A stretch of 64,000 nt of DNA, taken from Paenibacillus caseinilyticus (GTDB lineage Bacteria > Bacillota > Bacilli > Paenibacillales > NBRC-103111). Numbering within the stretch: position 1 is the stretch's first letter; every line of letters begins with the position of its first letter. Both the position numbers and the translations under genes were made by a program. Shown piece after piece: positions 41,466 to 50,020 of the stretch. The notes beneath the pieces are model-generated. The model was not told where the DNA came from. It worked only from the letters and a program-made list of their open reading frames with translations, and did no database searches. Where the stretch lies: NCBI RefSeq assembly GCF_027533645.1, contig NZ_JAQAGY010000017.1, positions 1 through 64,000 on the forward strand, written 5' to 3'.

Positions 41466-42176
41466 ATGAACCGTTGGTTGAAGACGATCGGGTTTCTCGT
41501 GCTGTCGGTCTTTTTGTCCCATTTTATCCCGTTCAATGAATTCTTCCGCAACCTGGATACGATGATCCACGAGTTCGGGCACGCGGTAGTGACCCTGCTG
41601 CTGCAGGGCAGCGTAATGTATATCGAGCTGTTCGCGAATCACAGCGGGGTGACGTATTCCCAGATTTCGAAGCCGTGGAGCCTGATTCCGATTGCGATGG
41701 CAGGTTATATGACCGCTTCGCTGTTCGCCTTGTTCCTGTTTCGGGTCAGAGCGCATGACAAGGAGCGTCTCGGTCTGCAGGTCATTACCCTGATTGCGGT
41801 CGCAGCCTTGGTGCTCTTCGTAAGAGGAGAGTTTGGCGTTATGTGGCTCATTGGATTCATTCTGCTCAACATCGTTATGCTCGCTTTCATGCCTGCCTGG
41901 GTCCGGGACCTCTATTATCTGCTCGTCGCCTTCTTGACCTTGGAGGAATCGGTCATGGGCCCCTTCTCTCTGGTACTGTATGCGCTGCGGGATCCTGCCA
42001 AAGCGGGGGATGCAACGAACCTGGCGCTGGTGACTCCCATTCCGGCTATAGGCTGGGGGGTATTGTTCACTCTATTCGCCCTATGGTGTGCGGTCCGGGC
42101 TATCACGCTGTTCCTGAGAGGCAGAAGATCGGAACACCGGCGTTCACCGGCCCTGTATACGAGGTATGAGGAATAG
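41466..42176 (+). CDS. M50B-like membrane metallopeptidase family protein
   Basis: A 236-aa membrane protein with about five or six hydrophobic segments. The zinc motif HEFGH is near residue 36, just after the first membrane segment, as in M50-type site-2 proteases. The family (peptidase_M50B-like) is common in Paenibacillus and its substrate is unknown. A second metal-ligand motif is not obvious. ATG 41466 has GGAGAGGAGGG upstream. It lies between eno and secG, where Bacillus has other genes. Confidence 0.75.
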   Translation: MNRWLKTIGFLVLSVFLSHFIPFNEFFRNLDTMIHEFGHAVVTLLLQGSVMYIELFANHSGVTYSQISKPWSLIPIAMAGYMTASLFALFLFRVRAHDKERLGLQVITLIAVAALVLFVRGEFGVMWLIGFILLNIVMLAFMPAWVRDLYYLLVAFLTLEESVMGPFSLVLYALRDPAKAGDATNLALVTPIPAIGWGVLFTLFALWCAVRAITLFLRGRRSEHRRSPALYTRYEE

Positions 42177-42232
42177 ATCGCGGCGATTGTGGGCAGAATA
42201 GCTTAGTATGGCAGATCCCTCCCCGGCAAGAT

Positions 42233-42261
42233 TTGTCAAATAGACAAGGGTGTGCTATACT
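42233..42261 (+). promoter_or_regulatory. Sigma-A promoter of secG
   Basis: TTGTCA at 42233-42238 and TATACT at 42256-42261 with 17-bp spacing. Confidence 0.78.
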
Positions 42262-42346
42262 ATGCATGCTGTCTGTTTTCTGGGTTTTGTTAGATAAACC
42301 TAAGGACGTCGACAAGTTCTCTCGTACACTAGCAGGAGGTAGGATT

Positions 42347-42586
42347 ATGGAAGTTGCACTGAAGATTATACTGGTTATCGCTTCGCTCGGTCTGATCGCG
42401 GTAGTATTGCTGCAGCCAGGTAAGAGCGCGGGGTTATCCGGGGCCATCTCCGGCGGTGCAGAGCACTTGTTCGGAAAGCAGAAGGCGCGCGGGCTCGAGT
42501 TGTTCCTCAATCGTTTGACGATGGGCCTGGCGGTAGTGTTCTTTGTTCTGTCTTTGATCGTGGCTTACTTTGTAAAGGGCGCGTAA
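42347..42586 (+). CDS. secG: Preprotein translocase subunit SecG
   Basis: A 79-aa protein with two membrane helices (about 3-22 and 53-76) joined by the conserved loop [19 protein letters not shown]. It is an accessory subunit of the SecYEG channel. ATG 42347 has AGGAGGT 6 nt upstream. The secG-est-rnr-smpB-ssrA order matches B. subtilis. Confidence 0.96.
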   Translation: MEVALKIILVIASLGLIAVVLLQPGKSAGLSGAISGGAEHLFGKQKARGLELFLNRLTMGLAVVFFVLSLIVAYFVKGA

Positions 42587-42599
42587 ACATAAAACCGTG

Positions 42600-42632
42600 A
42601 CAGCAGGGGCAAGATACTCCTGCTGTTTTTTT
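42600..42632 (+). terminator. Intrinsic terminator after secG
   Basis: ACAGCAGG/CCTGCTGT stem with an 11-nt loop is followed by seven T residues. Confidence 0.85.
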
Positions 42633-42682
42633 ATTAGGCTAAAACAAGAACGGTGTGCGGAGGGAATGGGGGGCGCAGGCTG

Positions 42683-43489
42683 TTGACGCGGAGTTATCGA
42701 ACAACAGAGCCCTTTTATCTGGAAGGAACCGGAGAACGGGCTTCAACCGAACTTCTGCTCATCCACGGGTTCACCGGATCTCCCGCCGAATTCCGCCGGA
42801 TGGGCTATTACATGAATGATCTGGGCTACTCGGTCCGGGGGATTCTGCTGCCCGGTCACGGGACGACCCCGGAGGACATGATCCGTACCGGGCGGGACGA
42901 TTGGTCGAGGCATGTGGTGGAGAGCTACGATGCCATCCGGGCCGAGGGGAACGGCCCGGAGAAGCGAATCGTGGCGATAGGCCATTCGATGGGCGGGCTG
43001 CTCGCCTTGAAGCTGGCCATGGAGCGTCCGCTGGCGGGGGTGGTCTCCTTGGCCGCGCCGATCTTCCTGGCCTCGCGCAAGACCATCCTCGCCGTACTGC
43101 TGCAGTACTTTGTGAAATATGTGGAGCGGCGTCCAACCGTACCTGCGCATATAATCGAGGAAGCTTGCTCTTACAGCCGTACGCCGATTCCCTGTGTAGT
43201 CGACCTTCGCAAACTGCTTAAGCACGTCAAATCAAGTTTAAATGAAGTTAAAGCCCCGCTATTCATCGGACAAGGGGGCAAGGACAAGCTGGTAGTGCCG
43301 CATAGTGCGGACTATATTTACCGGCATGTCTCCTCGGCCTTCCGGCAAATCTCCTATTATCCCCTAACATCGCATGCCATCTTGCTGGACGAGGACCGGG
43401 AGCGGGTATACGCGGATATTCACCGATTTTTGGTGACGCTTGATCATATAGGGACAGGGGAACAAACGGCGGCGGGTTATTCGCCATAA
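42683..43489 (+). CDS. Alpha/beta-hydrolase carboxylesterase (Est30/YvaK-like)
   Basis: A 268-aa serine esterase of the Est30 type. The oxyanion-hole stretch [13 protein letters not shown], the nucleophile elbow GHSMGG, an Asp in GQGGKDKLV and the His in [13 protein letters not shown] make up the machinery. B. subtilis has the same esterase gene between secG and rnr. The start is uncertain: TTG 42683 follows a G-rich stretch; a GTG at 42653 in the same frame lacks a ribosome-binding site. The physiological substrate is unknown. Confidence 0.85.
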   Translation: MTRSYRTTEPFYLEGTGERASTELLLIHGFTGSPAEFRRMGYYMNDLGYSVRGILLPGHGTTPEDMIRTGRDDWSRHVVESYDAIRAEGNGPEKRIVAIGHSMGGLLALKLAMERPLAGVVSLAAPIFLASRKTILAVLLQYFVKYVERRPTVPAHIIEEACSYSRTPIPCVVDLRKLLKHVKSSLNEVKAPLFIGQGGKDKLVVPHSADYIYRHVSSAFRQISYYPLTSHAILLDEDRERVYADIHRFLVTLDHIGTGEQTAAGYSP

Positions 43490-43518
43490 AGTATAGAAAG
43501 AAGAAGGCAGGTGACGTC

Positions 43519-46152
43519 ATGATTACTAGAGAAAACTTACTTGATTTTATGCAGGAAGAGGCTTATAAGCCCCTGACCTACCAGGAGCTCGAGCAGCATT
43601 TTCAACTCGACAGCGCCCAGGCGTTCAAGGAATTCCTGAAGCTCTTGAATGAGCTGGAAAGCGAAGGGCTGGTCGTGCGCACACGCAACGACCGGTACGG
43701 CGTGCCGGAGCGGATGAATCTGCTGCGGGGCCGTCTGCAGGCGCATGCCAAAGGCTTCGGATTCCTGATTCCGGAGGATAAGGAGCATCCGGATGTGTAT
43801 ATCCATGCGAACGATATGAGTACGGCGATGAACGGAGACACGATTCTCGTCCGTATTACTTCGCGCAGTCCGTCCGGCGGCCGGATGGAAGGAGAGGTCG
43901 TACGGGTCGTTACGCGCGCGAACACGCGTATCGTCGGCTTGTTCCAACCGCATGAGGAATACGCGTTCGTGATACCGGACGACAAGCGGGTCGTCCGTGA
44001 TATCTTCATCCCCAAGGATTCCTTCGGCGGGGCGATGGACGGGCACAAAGTCGTCGTCAATATCGTCTCTTATCCGGAAGGACGGGCGGCGGCTCAGGGC
44101 GAAGTCATCGAGATTCTGGGGCATAAGAATGACCCCGGCGTCGACATCCTCTCCATCATCCGCAAGCACGGTCTGCCGGAGGCCTTCCCTGATGAGGTAA
44201 TGGAAGAGGCCTCCGCTGCTCCGGATGTCATCACGGAAGAAGAGATCGTCTCGCAGGGGCGGCGTGATCTGCGCGGCAAGCGGATCGTAACCATTGACGG
44301 CGAAGACGCCAAGGATCTGGACGATGCCGTCAATGTCGAGCTCCTCGAGAACGGCAACTACCTGCTCGGCGTGCACATCGCCGATGTAAGCTACTATGTG
44401 CGCGAAGACTCGGCGCTGGATCAGGAAGCGTATAACCGCGGCTGTTCCGTCTATCTGGTGGACCGCGTCATTCCGATGCTGCCGCACCGGCTGTCGAACG
44501 GGATCTGTTCCCTGAACCCGCAGGTAGACCGCCTTACGATGTCCTGCGAGATGGAATTCGACTCCCAGGCGAACGTAGTCAGACACGATGTCTTCACGAG
44601 CGTGATCCGGACCAGCGAGCGGATGACTTATAAGAACGTGCGCAACCTGCTGAAGGGCGAAGCTGAGCCGGAAGTACAGGAGAAGTACGCCTATCTCATG
44701 GACGATTTCCGCCGGATGGAAGAGCTCGCGTCCCGGCTGCGCAGCAAGCGGATGCGCCGCGGCGCCATCGATTTTGACTTCCAGGAATCCAAAATTCTCG
44801 TCGATGAGAACGGCAAGCCTACAGCTATCGTCAAGCGTGAACGTTCGATCGCGGAGATGATTATCGAGGAATTCATGCTCGCGGCCAATGAAACGGTAGC
44901 AGAGCATTTTCACTGGCTGAAGGTGCCGTTCCTGTACCGGATCCATGAAGACCCGGATGCGGAGAAACTGCAGCACTTCATGGAGTTCATCACGAACTTC
45001 GGCTATGTCGTGCGCGGCAAGGGCAACACCATTCATCCGAAGGCGCTGCAGAGTCTCCTGGAGGAGATTAAAGGAACGAAGGAAGAGACCGTCATCTCGA
45101 CGGTAATGCTGCGTTCGATGAAACAGGCGAAGTACGATGCGAACTCCATGGGACACTATGGCCTGGCGGCCGAGTACTACTCCCACTTCACATCGCCGAT
45201 CCGGCGTTATCCCGATCTCATCATCCACCGGGTGATGCGGGAGGTGCTCGAAAGCGGCGGGACGGGTCTGACTGACAAGAGGCATGAATACCTGACCTCC
45301 CGCATGGACGATATTGCGAAGCAGTCGTCGGACCGCGAGCGGGTGGCCGTAGATGCGGAGCGCGAGACCGAAGCGCTGAAGAAGGCCGAGTTCATGCTCG
45401 ACAAGGTCGGCGAGGAATTCGCAGGCATCATCTCCAGCGTCACGAGCTTCGGGATGTTCATCGAGCTCGACAACACGGTGGAAGGCCTCATCCGTCTGTC
45501 GGATCTTACGGACGACTACTATCACTACCACGACACCCAGCATGCCCTCATCGGCGAACGGACGTCGAAGATCTTCCGTCTCGGCGACGAGGTCAAGGTA
45601 CGTGTGTCGCGGGTGAACATGGATGAGAAGACGATCGACTTCGAGATGGTTGACATGAAGCCGAGGCAGCAAAAAATGAGCCTGGTCGACGCGCTCAACG
45701 GCGTGCGCCGGGGCGGTGAAGGCAAGCGAGGCGGCGGAGCACGTGGCGGGCGCGGTGGCGGCGAAGGCCGGCCGGCGGCATCCGGCGGCGGTGGCGGACG
45801 CGGCGGCCGGGGCAAGCGCGGTGCGGCAGCCGCAGGCGGCGGGCCGGGTGCGCGCGGCAGCTTCGGCGGCAGCGGACGCGGCAAAGCGGGCAGCCGCGGA
45901 GCCAGCGCAGCAGCGGGCACAGGCGGACGCGGCGGAGCGGGTGCCGCGGCAGGCACGGCCGGAGGCGGGCGCAGCGGAGCGAGTGCAGCGGCAGGCACGG
46001 CCGGAGGCGGACGCGGCGGAGCGGGTGCCATGGGCGCCGGCAAGGGCCCAGGTGCCGCGAAAGCGCGGGCGCTGGACGCGGTCGGGCGCAGCAGCGAGAG
46101 CGGCGGTACCGGCTTCGTGCGCAAGAAGCGCAAGAAGACCGTGAAGCGGTAG
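43519..46152 (+). CDS. rnr: Ribonuclease R with an RGG-rich C-terminal extension
   Basis: An 877-aa 3'-5' exoribonuclease that degrades structured RNA and, with SmpB/tmRNA, non-stop mRNAs. Domains run: HTH-like N terminus (1-60), two cold-shock domains, RNB catalytic domain with the aspartates of [12 protein letters not shown] (260-271), and an S1 domain (about 632-715). After about residue 730 comes a ~135-residue tail almost entirely Gly, Ala, Arg and Ser, with RGG motifs and a lysine-rich end. This tail is much longer than the short basic tails usual in Bacillus RNase R. AGGTGA precedes the ATG. smpB and ssrA follow. Confidence 0.95.
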   Translation: MITRENLLDFMQEEAYKPLTYQELEQHFQLDSAQAFKEFLKLLNELESEGLVVRTRNDRYGVPERMNLLRGRLQAHAKGFGFLIPEDKEHPDVYIHANDMSTAMNGDTILVRITSRSPSGGRMEGEVVRVVTRANTRIVGLFQPHEEYAFVIPDDKRVVRDIFIPKDSFGGAMDGHKVVVNIVSYPEGRAAAQGEVIEILGHKNDPGVDILSIIRKHGLPEAFPDEVMEEASAAPDVITEEEIVSQGRRDLRGKRIVTIDGEDAKDLDDAVNVELLENGNYLLGVHIADVSYYVREDSALDQEAYNRGCSVYLVDRVIPMLPHRLSNGICSLNPQVDRLTMSCEMEFDSQANVVRHDVFTSVIRTSERMTYKNVRNLLKGEAEPEVQEKYAYLMDDFRRMEELASRLRSKRMRRGAIDFDFQESKILVDENGKPTAIVKRERSIAEMIIEEFMLAANETVAEHFHWLKVPFLYRIHEDPDAEKLQHFMEFITNFGYVVRGKGNTIHPKALQSLLEEIKGTKEETVISTVMLRSMKQAKYDANSMGHYGLAAEYYSHFTSPIRRYPDLIIHRVMREVLESGGTGLTDKRHEYLTSRMDDIAKQSSDRERVAVDAERETEALKKAEFMLDKVGEEFAGIISSVTSFGMFIELDNTVEGLIRLSDLTDDYYHYHDTQHALIGERTSKIFRLGDEVKVRVSRVNMDEKTIDFEMVDMKPRQQKMSLVDALNGVRRGGEGKRGGGARGGRGGGEGRPAASGGGGGRGGRGKRGAAAAGGGPGARGSFGGSGRGKAGSRGASAAAGTGGRGGAGAAAGTAGGGRSGASAAAGTAGGGRGGAGAMGAGKGPGAAKARALDAVGRSSESGGTGFVRKKRKKTVKR
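45910..46029 (+). repeat. In-frame tandem repeat in the rnr tail
   Basis: Three successive units of 36, 42 and 42 bp encode [26 protein letters not shown] and [14 protein letters not shown]. Being in frame, copy-number changes would alter tail length without a frameshift. Confidence 0.8.
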
Positions 46153-46300
46153 GCTGCGCACGGGTGCAGGGGCGCTGTCCGGATTGGCGGCGCCTCTGCC
46201 CGGCGAAGCGGGTCTCTTGATTTCGGGGGATAGGGTCTGGTACAATGGACTCTATCCCTGTTGTTTGGGGAATTGTGGTGAAGCAGGAGGTCATGCGAAG

Positions 46301-46786
46301 ATGGCACAGAAGAATCCGAATGAAGGCAAGCTGCTGGCTCAGAATAAGAAGGCATCCCACGATTATTTTATCGAGGATACCTACGAATGCGGGCTGGTGC
46401 TGACAGGGACGGAGATTAAGTCGCTTCGGCTCGGCAAAGCCAACATCGGGGACGCGTTCGCAACCATCCGTAACGGCGAAGCTTTCATTCACAACATGCA
46501 TATCTCTCCCTTCGCTCAGGGAAACCGGTTCAACCCGGAAGATCCGACTAGAGCGCGTAAGCTGCTTCTGCGCAAAGAGCAGATCAGCAAGCTGCTCGGC
46601 CAAGCGAAGCAGGAAGGGTATACGATTGTGCCGCTGAAGGTCTATGTGCGCAACGGATACGCCAAGCTCTTGATCGGCCTCGGACGAGGAAAGAAGCAGT
46701 TCGACAAACGCGAATCCGCAGCGAAGAAAGATGCCCAGCGTGAGATTGCACGGGCACTGCGCGAGAAGCAGAAGGTAGCCAGATAA
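46301..46786 (+). CDS. smpB: SsrA-binding protein SmpB
   Basis: A 161-aa RNA-binding protein that delivers tmRNA to stalled ribosomes. Family stretches [26 protein letters not shown] and the basic C-terminal tail ([14 protein letters not shown]...) are present. ATG 46301 gives the conserved start; GGAGG lies about 10 nt upstream. It stands directly before ssrA as in B. subtilis. Confidence 0.97.
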   Translation: MAQKNPNEGKLLAQNKKASHDYFIEDTYECGLVLTGTEIKSLRLGKANIGDAFATIRNGEAFIHNMHISPFAQGNRFNPEDPTRARKLLLRKEQISKLLGQAKQEGYTIVPLKVYVRNGYAKLLIGLGRGKKQFDKRESAAKKDAQREIARALREKQKVAR

Positions 46787-46849
46787 GCCGCTTCAGCGAA
46801 CTGGGTGATCTTCCAGATAGTCGGGTGTTCCTTTTGCCCGCGAGTATGC

Positions 46850-46855
46850 TATAAT
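46850..46855 (+). promoter_or_regulatory. Promoter -10 of ssrA (extended -10)
   Basis: TGCTATAAT provides a perfect extended -10. No good -35 is seen. It lies about 115 nt before the mature tmRNA 5' end. Confidence 0.6.
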
Positions 46856-46969
46856 AAACAAGCAGCCGGGGATAAGCGGTAACGAGCTTCCTGAAGCGGC
46901 TGAGATTCACGGTAAGAGATTAGCGCAAGACCAGCATCAATTTCAGTAGACCGCACAGTCTACCAATCC

Positions 46970-47330
46970 GGGGACGTTCTTGGATTCGACGGGGGTAGTA
47001 CGAGCGCGGGTTGCGGGTAGTGGGGACGCGTCCACTTCATCAACGCTAAAGCCTATTAAATGGCAACCAAAAACAAACCTACGCTTTCGCAGCTTAATAA
47101 CCTGTGAGCGTGCCTCTACTCTGTATCGCCCATGTACCGGGATAGGGGCTCAACCTTAGTGGGATACACTGTCTCATCTCCGCCTGCGGTGAGCTGAAGA
47201 AGACAATCAGGCTGACCCAACGCTGAGCCGGTTACGGGGCGCTGCTCGGGTGACATCAAAACTGTGACTACACCCGTAGATGCCTGTGTGGCGTTGCCTT
47301 CGGACAGGGGTTCGACTCCCCTCGTCTCCA
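46970..47330 (+). ncRNA. ssrA: tmRNA (SsrA)
   Basis: The 5' end GGGGACGTTCTTGGATTCGACGGGGG and the 3' T-arm/acceptor ending CGTCTCCA form the tRNA-like domain. CCA is not encoded. The resume codon is GGC 47062, giving the tag (A)GNQKQTYAFAA followed by TAATAA at 47095-47100. Pseudoknot regions lie between the tag and the 3' domain. The tag ends in AFAA, compatible with recognition by Clp proteases. The 3' end marks an integration site for the AT-rich island that follows. Confidence 0.96.
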
Positions 47331-47332
47331 TA
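47322..47332 (+). repeat. attL-like site in the ssrA 3' end
   Basis: TCGTCTCCATA at the ssrA 3' end is repeated exactly at 49721-49731 on the far side of the AT-rich segment. tmRNA 3' ends are classic integrase targets. Confidence 0.6.
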
Positions 47333-47339
47333 GCTAAAA

Positions 47340-47376
47340 ACAGGGAGCTACCTTAAAAGGTAGTTCCCTGTTTCTT
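47340..47376 (+). terminator. Intrinsic terminator after ssrA
   Basis: A 15-bp near-perfect stem (ACAGGGAGCTACCTT / AAGGTAGTTCCCTGT) is followed by TTCTT. It may have come with the island, since another hairpin terminator lies just beyond the ssrA-end copy at 49745. Confidence 0.85.
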
Positions 47377-47380
47377 ATTC

Positions 47381-47409
47381 TTGAAGTAAATATCAGTTTT
47401 TAATAATAT
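47381..47409 (+). promoter_or_regulatory. Putative promoter of the island genes
   Basis: TTGAAG at 47381-47386 and TAATAT at 47404-47409 with 17-bp spacing, 43 bp before the first ATG. Confidence 0.55.
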
Positions 47410-47451
47410 ATTATCATACTGTTTGATTGCTAAGATGGGGGAACATTTAAA

Positions 47452-48246
47452 ATGAGTGTAGCTCTGCATCCATTAGGATACTTATTATGCGGTAAACAAG
47501 AAGATTCTAATATTGAGATCAATAATGTATTAAGCCGGCTAAATATAACGATCAGCAAGTTTATCAGAAAATTACTTAGTGTAGACCTGTTAAATGAAGA
47601 TGAAAGGGAATTAGCTCCATTCTATGCAAGGACCATATTTGAGGCGGCGGGGACCGCTTTACTCGCTAGATTAGATCCTTTTCGTGTCTTAATAGTTTAT
47701 AAAGTACAATCATCAACAAATTATGATGTTACAAAAAGGTCTAATGTAGCATTACAATGGACGGGAGATATTATTGCTTCCGCCAAACCTAAAGGTGATA
47801 TCTGGAATCCGGAACAAAAAGCAAACGATTACGATAGAGCATTGCTTAGTAATTATTTTGGGGAGTTATTTTGGAAGCCTGGGTTTCTGAATCTCATAGA
47901 TTTTTTACCTTCTTATAATTTTACTAAATCTAGTGATTGGAAGGATAAGTTGGAGCAAAGAGAGGAAACCCAATTTTTTGAAATGTCCAAAACCGAGGCA
48001 AGTAATCTATTTTCTGCTTTTTCAAAAGGTGTGCACTATGAATTTTTAGTGAATACTGAGAGTGTATACGATGCTACGACTGTTCAAGATTTTATTCTAA
48101 GAATGATCCAAATAACTTCTGATTTGGGGGTAGTCAGTCACTTTGGCGGACTAATGGCTTTCTCTTTATCCAAGCAAGAAGCGGTGGATTATTATTTGGA
48201 AGTTGAGGAGATGGCACGATTATGGCGCAAGAGAATGGACTCGTAA
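47452..48246 (+). CDS. Unrecognised 264-aa island protein (gene A)
   Basis: I recognise no family. The protein appears soluble, without signal peptide or membrane segment. It looks mixed alpha-helical, with a helical N-terminal third (NVLSRLNITISKFIRKLL, then FYARTIFEAAGTALLARL), a central region rich in Trp and Lys, and a helical C terminus. A short SKGVHYEF segment near 192-199 is reminiscent of histidine motifs in HEPN-type proteins, but this is only a resemblance. GGGGGA lies about 10 nt before the ATG. Its 3' end overlaps the ATPase gene by 25 bp, which suggests co-translation and a joint function. Composition is AT-rich, unlike the chromosome. Confidence 0.8.
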   Translation: MSVALHPLGYLLCGKQEDSNIEINNVLSRLNITISKFIRKLLSVDLLNEDERELAPFYARTIFEAAGTALLARLDPFRVLIVYKVQSSTNYDVTKRSNVALQWTGDIIASAKPKGDIWNPEQKANDYDRALLSNYFGELFWKPGFLNLIDFLPSYNFTKSSDWKDKLEQREETQFFEMSKTEASNLFSAFSKGVHYEFLVNTESVYDATTVQDFILRMIQITSDLGVVSHFGGLMAFSLSKQEAVDYYLEVEEMARLWRKRMDS

Positions 48247-49697
48247 ATTTGATATTAGCTTCCGAAGACTTTTCTGCAGAAGAGTTTATTAAGTATCATC
48301 ATTTTATGAGTTATGAGGAGAATATAATTAAGAAACTTATGGCACATGGGCCAGTCTTGCTTAAAGGTGGAAGAGGAGCTGGTAAGAGTGCTCTATTACG
48401 TGAAGCGGATAGAAGGTTAAATGAGAATAGTGCTGGCTCTAATGCTATTGGCATTTATTTAAGTCTTCGACATTTACCCTTATTAAGAACCAGAGGAAAA
48501 CAGTATGAAGTAGAATTATTGCGGATATTAATTGATAAAATTAGTAAAGAGTCCTTCGGGAAATATGGATTTGTGTTTTCGTCTGAACCAGAAGTGTATG
48601 AAGTACACAAAGAGTTAGTAAGGCTTTCAGAATATGTTGGCAAGAGAGTTGTCTTGTTTTTTGATGACGCTGCCCATATTGGTAGGGAGGCCGCGCTAGA
48701 AGAATTCTTTGATGTTTTTAGGACACTTTCTAGTAGTAATGTTTCTTGTAAAGCGGCCATTTATCCAGGCGTTACTCGATTTGGAAACCGATTTGACATA
48801 TACAACGATGCGACGGTGGTCGAAATTTCCAGAAGGGAAGACCAGGAAGACTTTGATGAGTTCTTTTATATGGTCATGCAGTCTCGTTTTTCAGAAGAGC
48901 TTCCAAATAGGAACTTTTCAATTAATATTAAAGAAGCAGCATCCTTCTTAGGACAAGCAGTAGTTGGAAATGTACGTTCATACGTTAAAGCATGCTCGAT
49001 TCTTCTAAATACGGAGAAAACTATTGGGTTCCCCATTCTATCTGAGGTTATGTTGGAATTGAGTCGAGATTATTATTGGCCAATGATTGATGAAATACGA
49101 TTAAAAATTGGTATATATGAAGCATTAATCGAACCTTCTGAAAACTTAGCGGAAACATTATATCAGCAATGTGGTGCGAAAAACGTAACATCATGTATCA
49201 TCCACAGAAATATTGTAAATAAGTTAGATAAAGCATTGGAAATTTTGGAATATACCGGATTTATCGCTAGAAGAGAGGTTTCTCGTGGGATGAAGTCAGG
49301 TGGGAGAGGAACAAGATTTGTATTAAATTTATGTAATTTACTTGAGGTAATACCAGGAACTAGATTAACCAAAGAGTTATTTGACCAGTGGAGGAAACGC
49401 GAAGGCGAAGACATACAGTTCTCACAGAATAGCTCTTTAATTAATATAGAGTGGCCAGAAATACCTGAGGATAAAAACCTATCAATTCTGGAGCTTCCAA
49501 TAGAGAAATTAAAAAAGTCAGATATGTTTCCTTATGGCATCACTGATAACAAGTTAGAAATTTTAAAAGAGAAGGGATATGACACTGTAGGAAAACTAGC
49601 GGAAGCATCTGATGAAGAGATTTTAAGAATTGACGGAATAGGTGAGAAATCATTGGATCGGTTTAAGAGTGTCTTAGGTCAAGCGATCTGGATGTAG
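48222..49697 (+). CDS. P-loop (ORC/CDC6-like AAA) ATPase with C-terminal helix-hairpin-helix (gene B)
   Basis: A 491-aa ATPase. Walker A is LKGGRGAGKSALL (GGRGAGKS at 49-56) and Walker B VVLFFDDAAH (Asp148-Asp149). An arginine-bearing VTRFGNR near 184-190 may belong to the sensor or finger region. The middle resembles the winged-helix part of ORC/CDC6- or STAND-like ATPases. Residues about 447-485 form a helix-hairpin-helix (GYDTVGKLAEASDEEILRID then GIGEKSL), usually a non-specific DNA-binding unit. The pairing with an unknown small protein in a mobile island fits the general design of ATPase-effector defence modules. Function is inferred, not shown. GAGGAG lies 11 nt before the ATG. Confidence 0.85.
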   Translation: MAQENGLVNLILASEDFSAEEFIKYHHFMSYEENIIKKLMAHGPVLLKGGRGAGKSALLREADRRLNENSAGSNAIGIYLSLRHLPLLRTRGKQYEVELLRILIDKISKESFGKYGFVFSSEPEVYEVHKELVRLSEYVGKRVVLFFDDAAHIGREAALEEFFDVFRTLSSSNVSCKAAIYPGVTRFGNRFDIYNDATVVEISRREDQEDFDEFFYMVMQSRFSEELPNRNFSINIKEAASFLGQAVVGNVRSYVKACSILLNTEKTIGFPILSEVMLELSRDYYWPMIDEIRLKIGIYEALIEPSENLAETLYQQCGAKNVTSCIIHRNIVNKLDKALEILEYTGFIARREVSRGMKSGGRGTRFVLNLCNLLEVIPGTRLTKELFDQWRKREGEDIQFSQNSSLINIEWPEIPEDKNLSILELPIEKLKKSDMFPYGITDNKLEILKEKGYDTVGKLAEASDEEILRIDGIGEKSLDRFKSVLGQAIWM

Positions 49698-49714
49698 ACA
49701 CGCAACGCAGAAGT

Positions 49715-49731
49715 CAGGGTTCGTCTCCATA
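49715..49731 (+). repeat. attR-like partial copy of the ssrA 3' end
   Basis: CAGGGTTCGTCTCCATA resembles ssrA 3' sequence (CAGGGGTTCG...TCGTCTCCATA) with the loop segment between the two TCG motifs deleted. It includes an exact 11-bp match to 47322-47332. Confidence 0.6.
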
Positions 49732-49744
49732 TCATGACTAGAAA

Positions 49745-49788
49745 AAGAACTTCATCTGGCACATAGCCAGCCGAAGTTCTTTTTTTTC
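49745..49788 (+). terminator. Intrinsic terminator after the island
   Basis: AAGAACTTC/GAAGTTCTT stem, with an inner CTGGC/GCCAG, is followed by eight T residues. Its position just past the ssrA-end copy suggests it was the original ssrA terminator. Confidence 0.85.
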
Positions 49789-49789
49789 T

Positions 49790-49906
49790 TCACCCCCGCG
49801 TCACCTCCAGAGTGAGGATAACGACGCGATAATCGAGCTCTTCCGGGTTATCGCGGCTGATGAAATAGATGATTCCTCTTTCATTGGCTGCTTGTTTACG
49901 TATATA
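49790..49906 (-). pseudogene. Possible 3' remnant of a minus-strand gene
   Basis: The minus-strand frame is open for about 38 codons with no start codon. It encodes plausible protein sequence (NERGIIYFISRDNPEEL, then VVILTLEVTRG) and ends beside the terminator hairpin. It may be the tail of a gene truncated during island insertion or deletion. The evidence is weak. Confidence 0.25.
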
Positions 49907-50020
49907 CTATAGATTGGAAAAAGTTGTGGGGTCAGCTGTAGGCGTGCAAAATGGAATCCGGTAAGATGAGGGGCGGGGTGCTCCGTCTTCAGACGATTGG
50001 ACTAAGAAAAGGTGAGCCGA

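Larger units (their letters stand above)
47333..49731. mobile_element. AT-rich two-gene island integrated at ssrA
   Basis: Base composition changes abruptly. Three 60-bp lines I counted inside (from 47461, 48481 and 49441) hold 59 G+C of 180, against 34 of 60 in a sampled rnr line (44281). The segment starts at the ssrA 3' end and closes at 49715-49731 with CAGGGTTCGTCTCCATA, a shortened copy of that end. It carries two overlapping genes, its own promoter and no integrase, so it would be a passenger or a decayed element moved in trans. Confidence 0.65.

Noticed and set aside
43537-46245. 902-aa open frame antisense to rnr
   Set aside because: Long antisense frames are common in GC-rich genes. 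It lacks a ribosome-binding site and recognisable domains, while the plus strand encodes an unmistakable RNase R.
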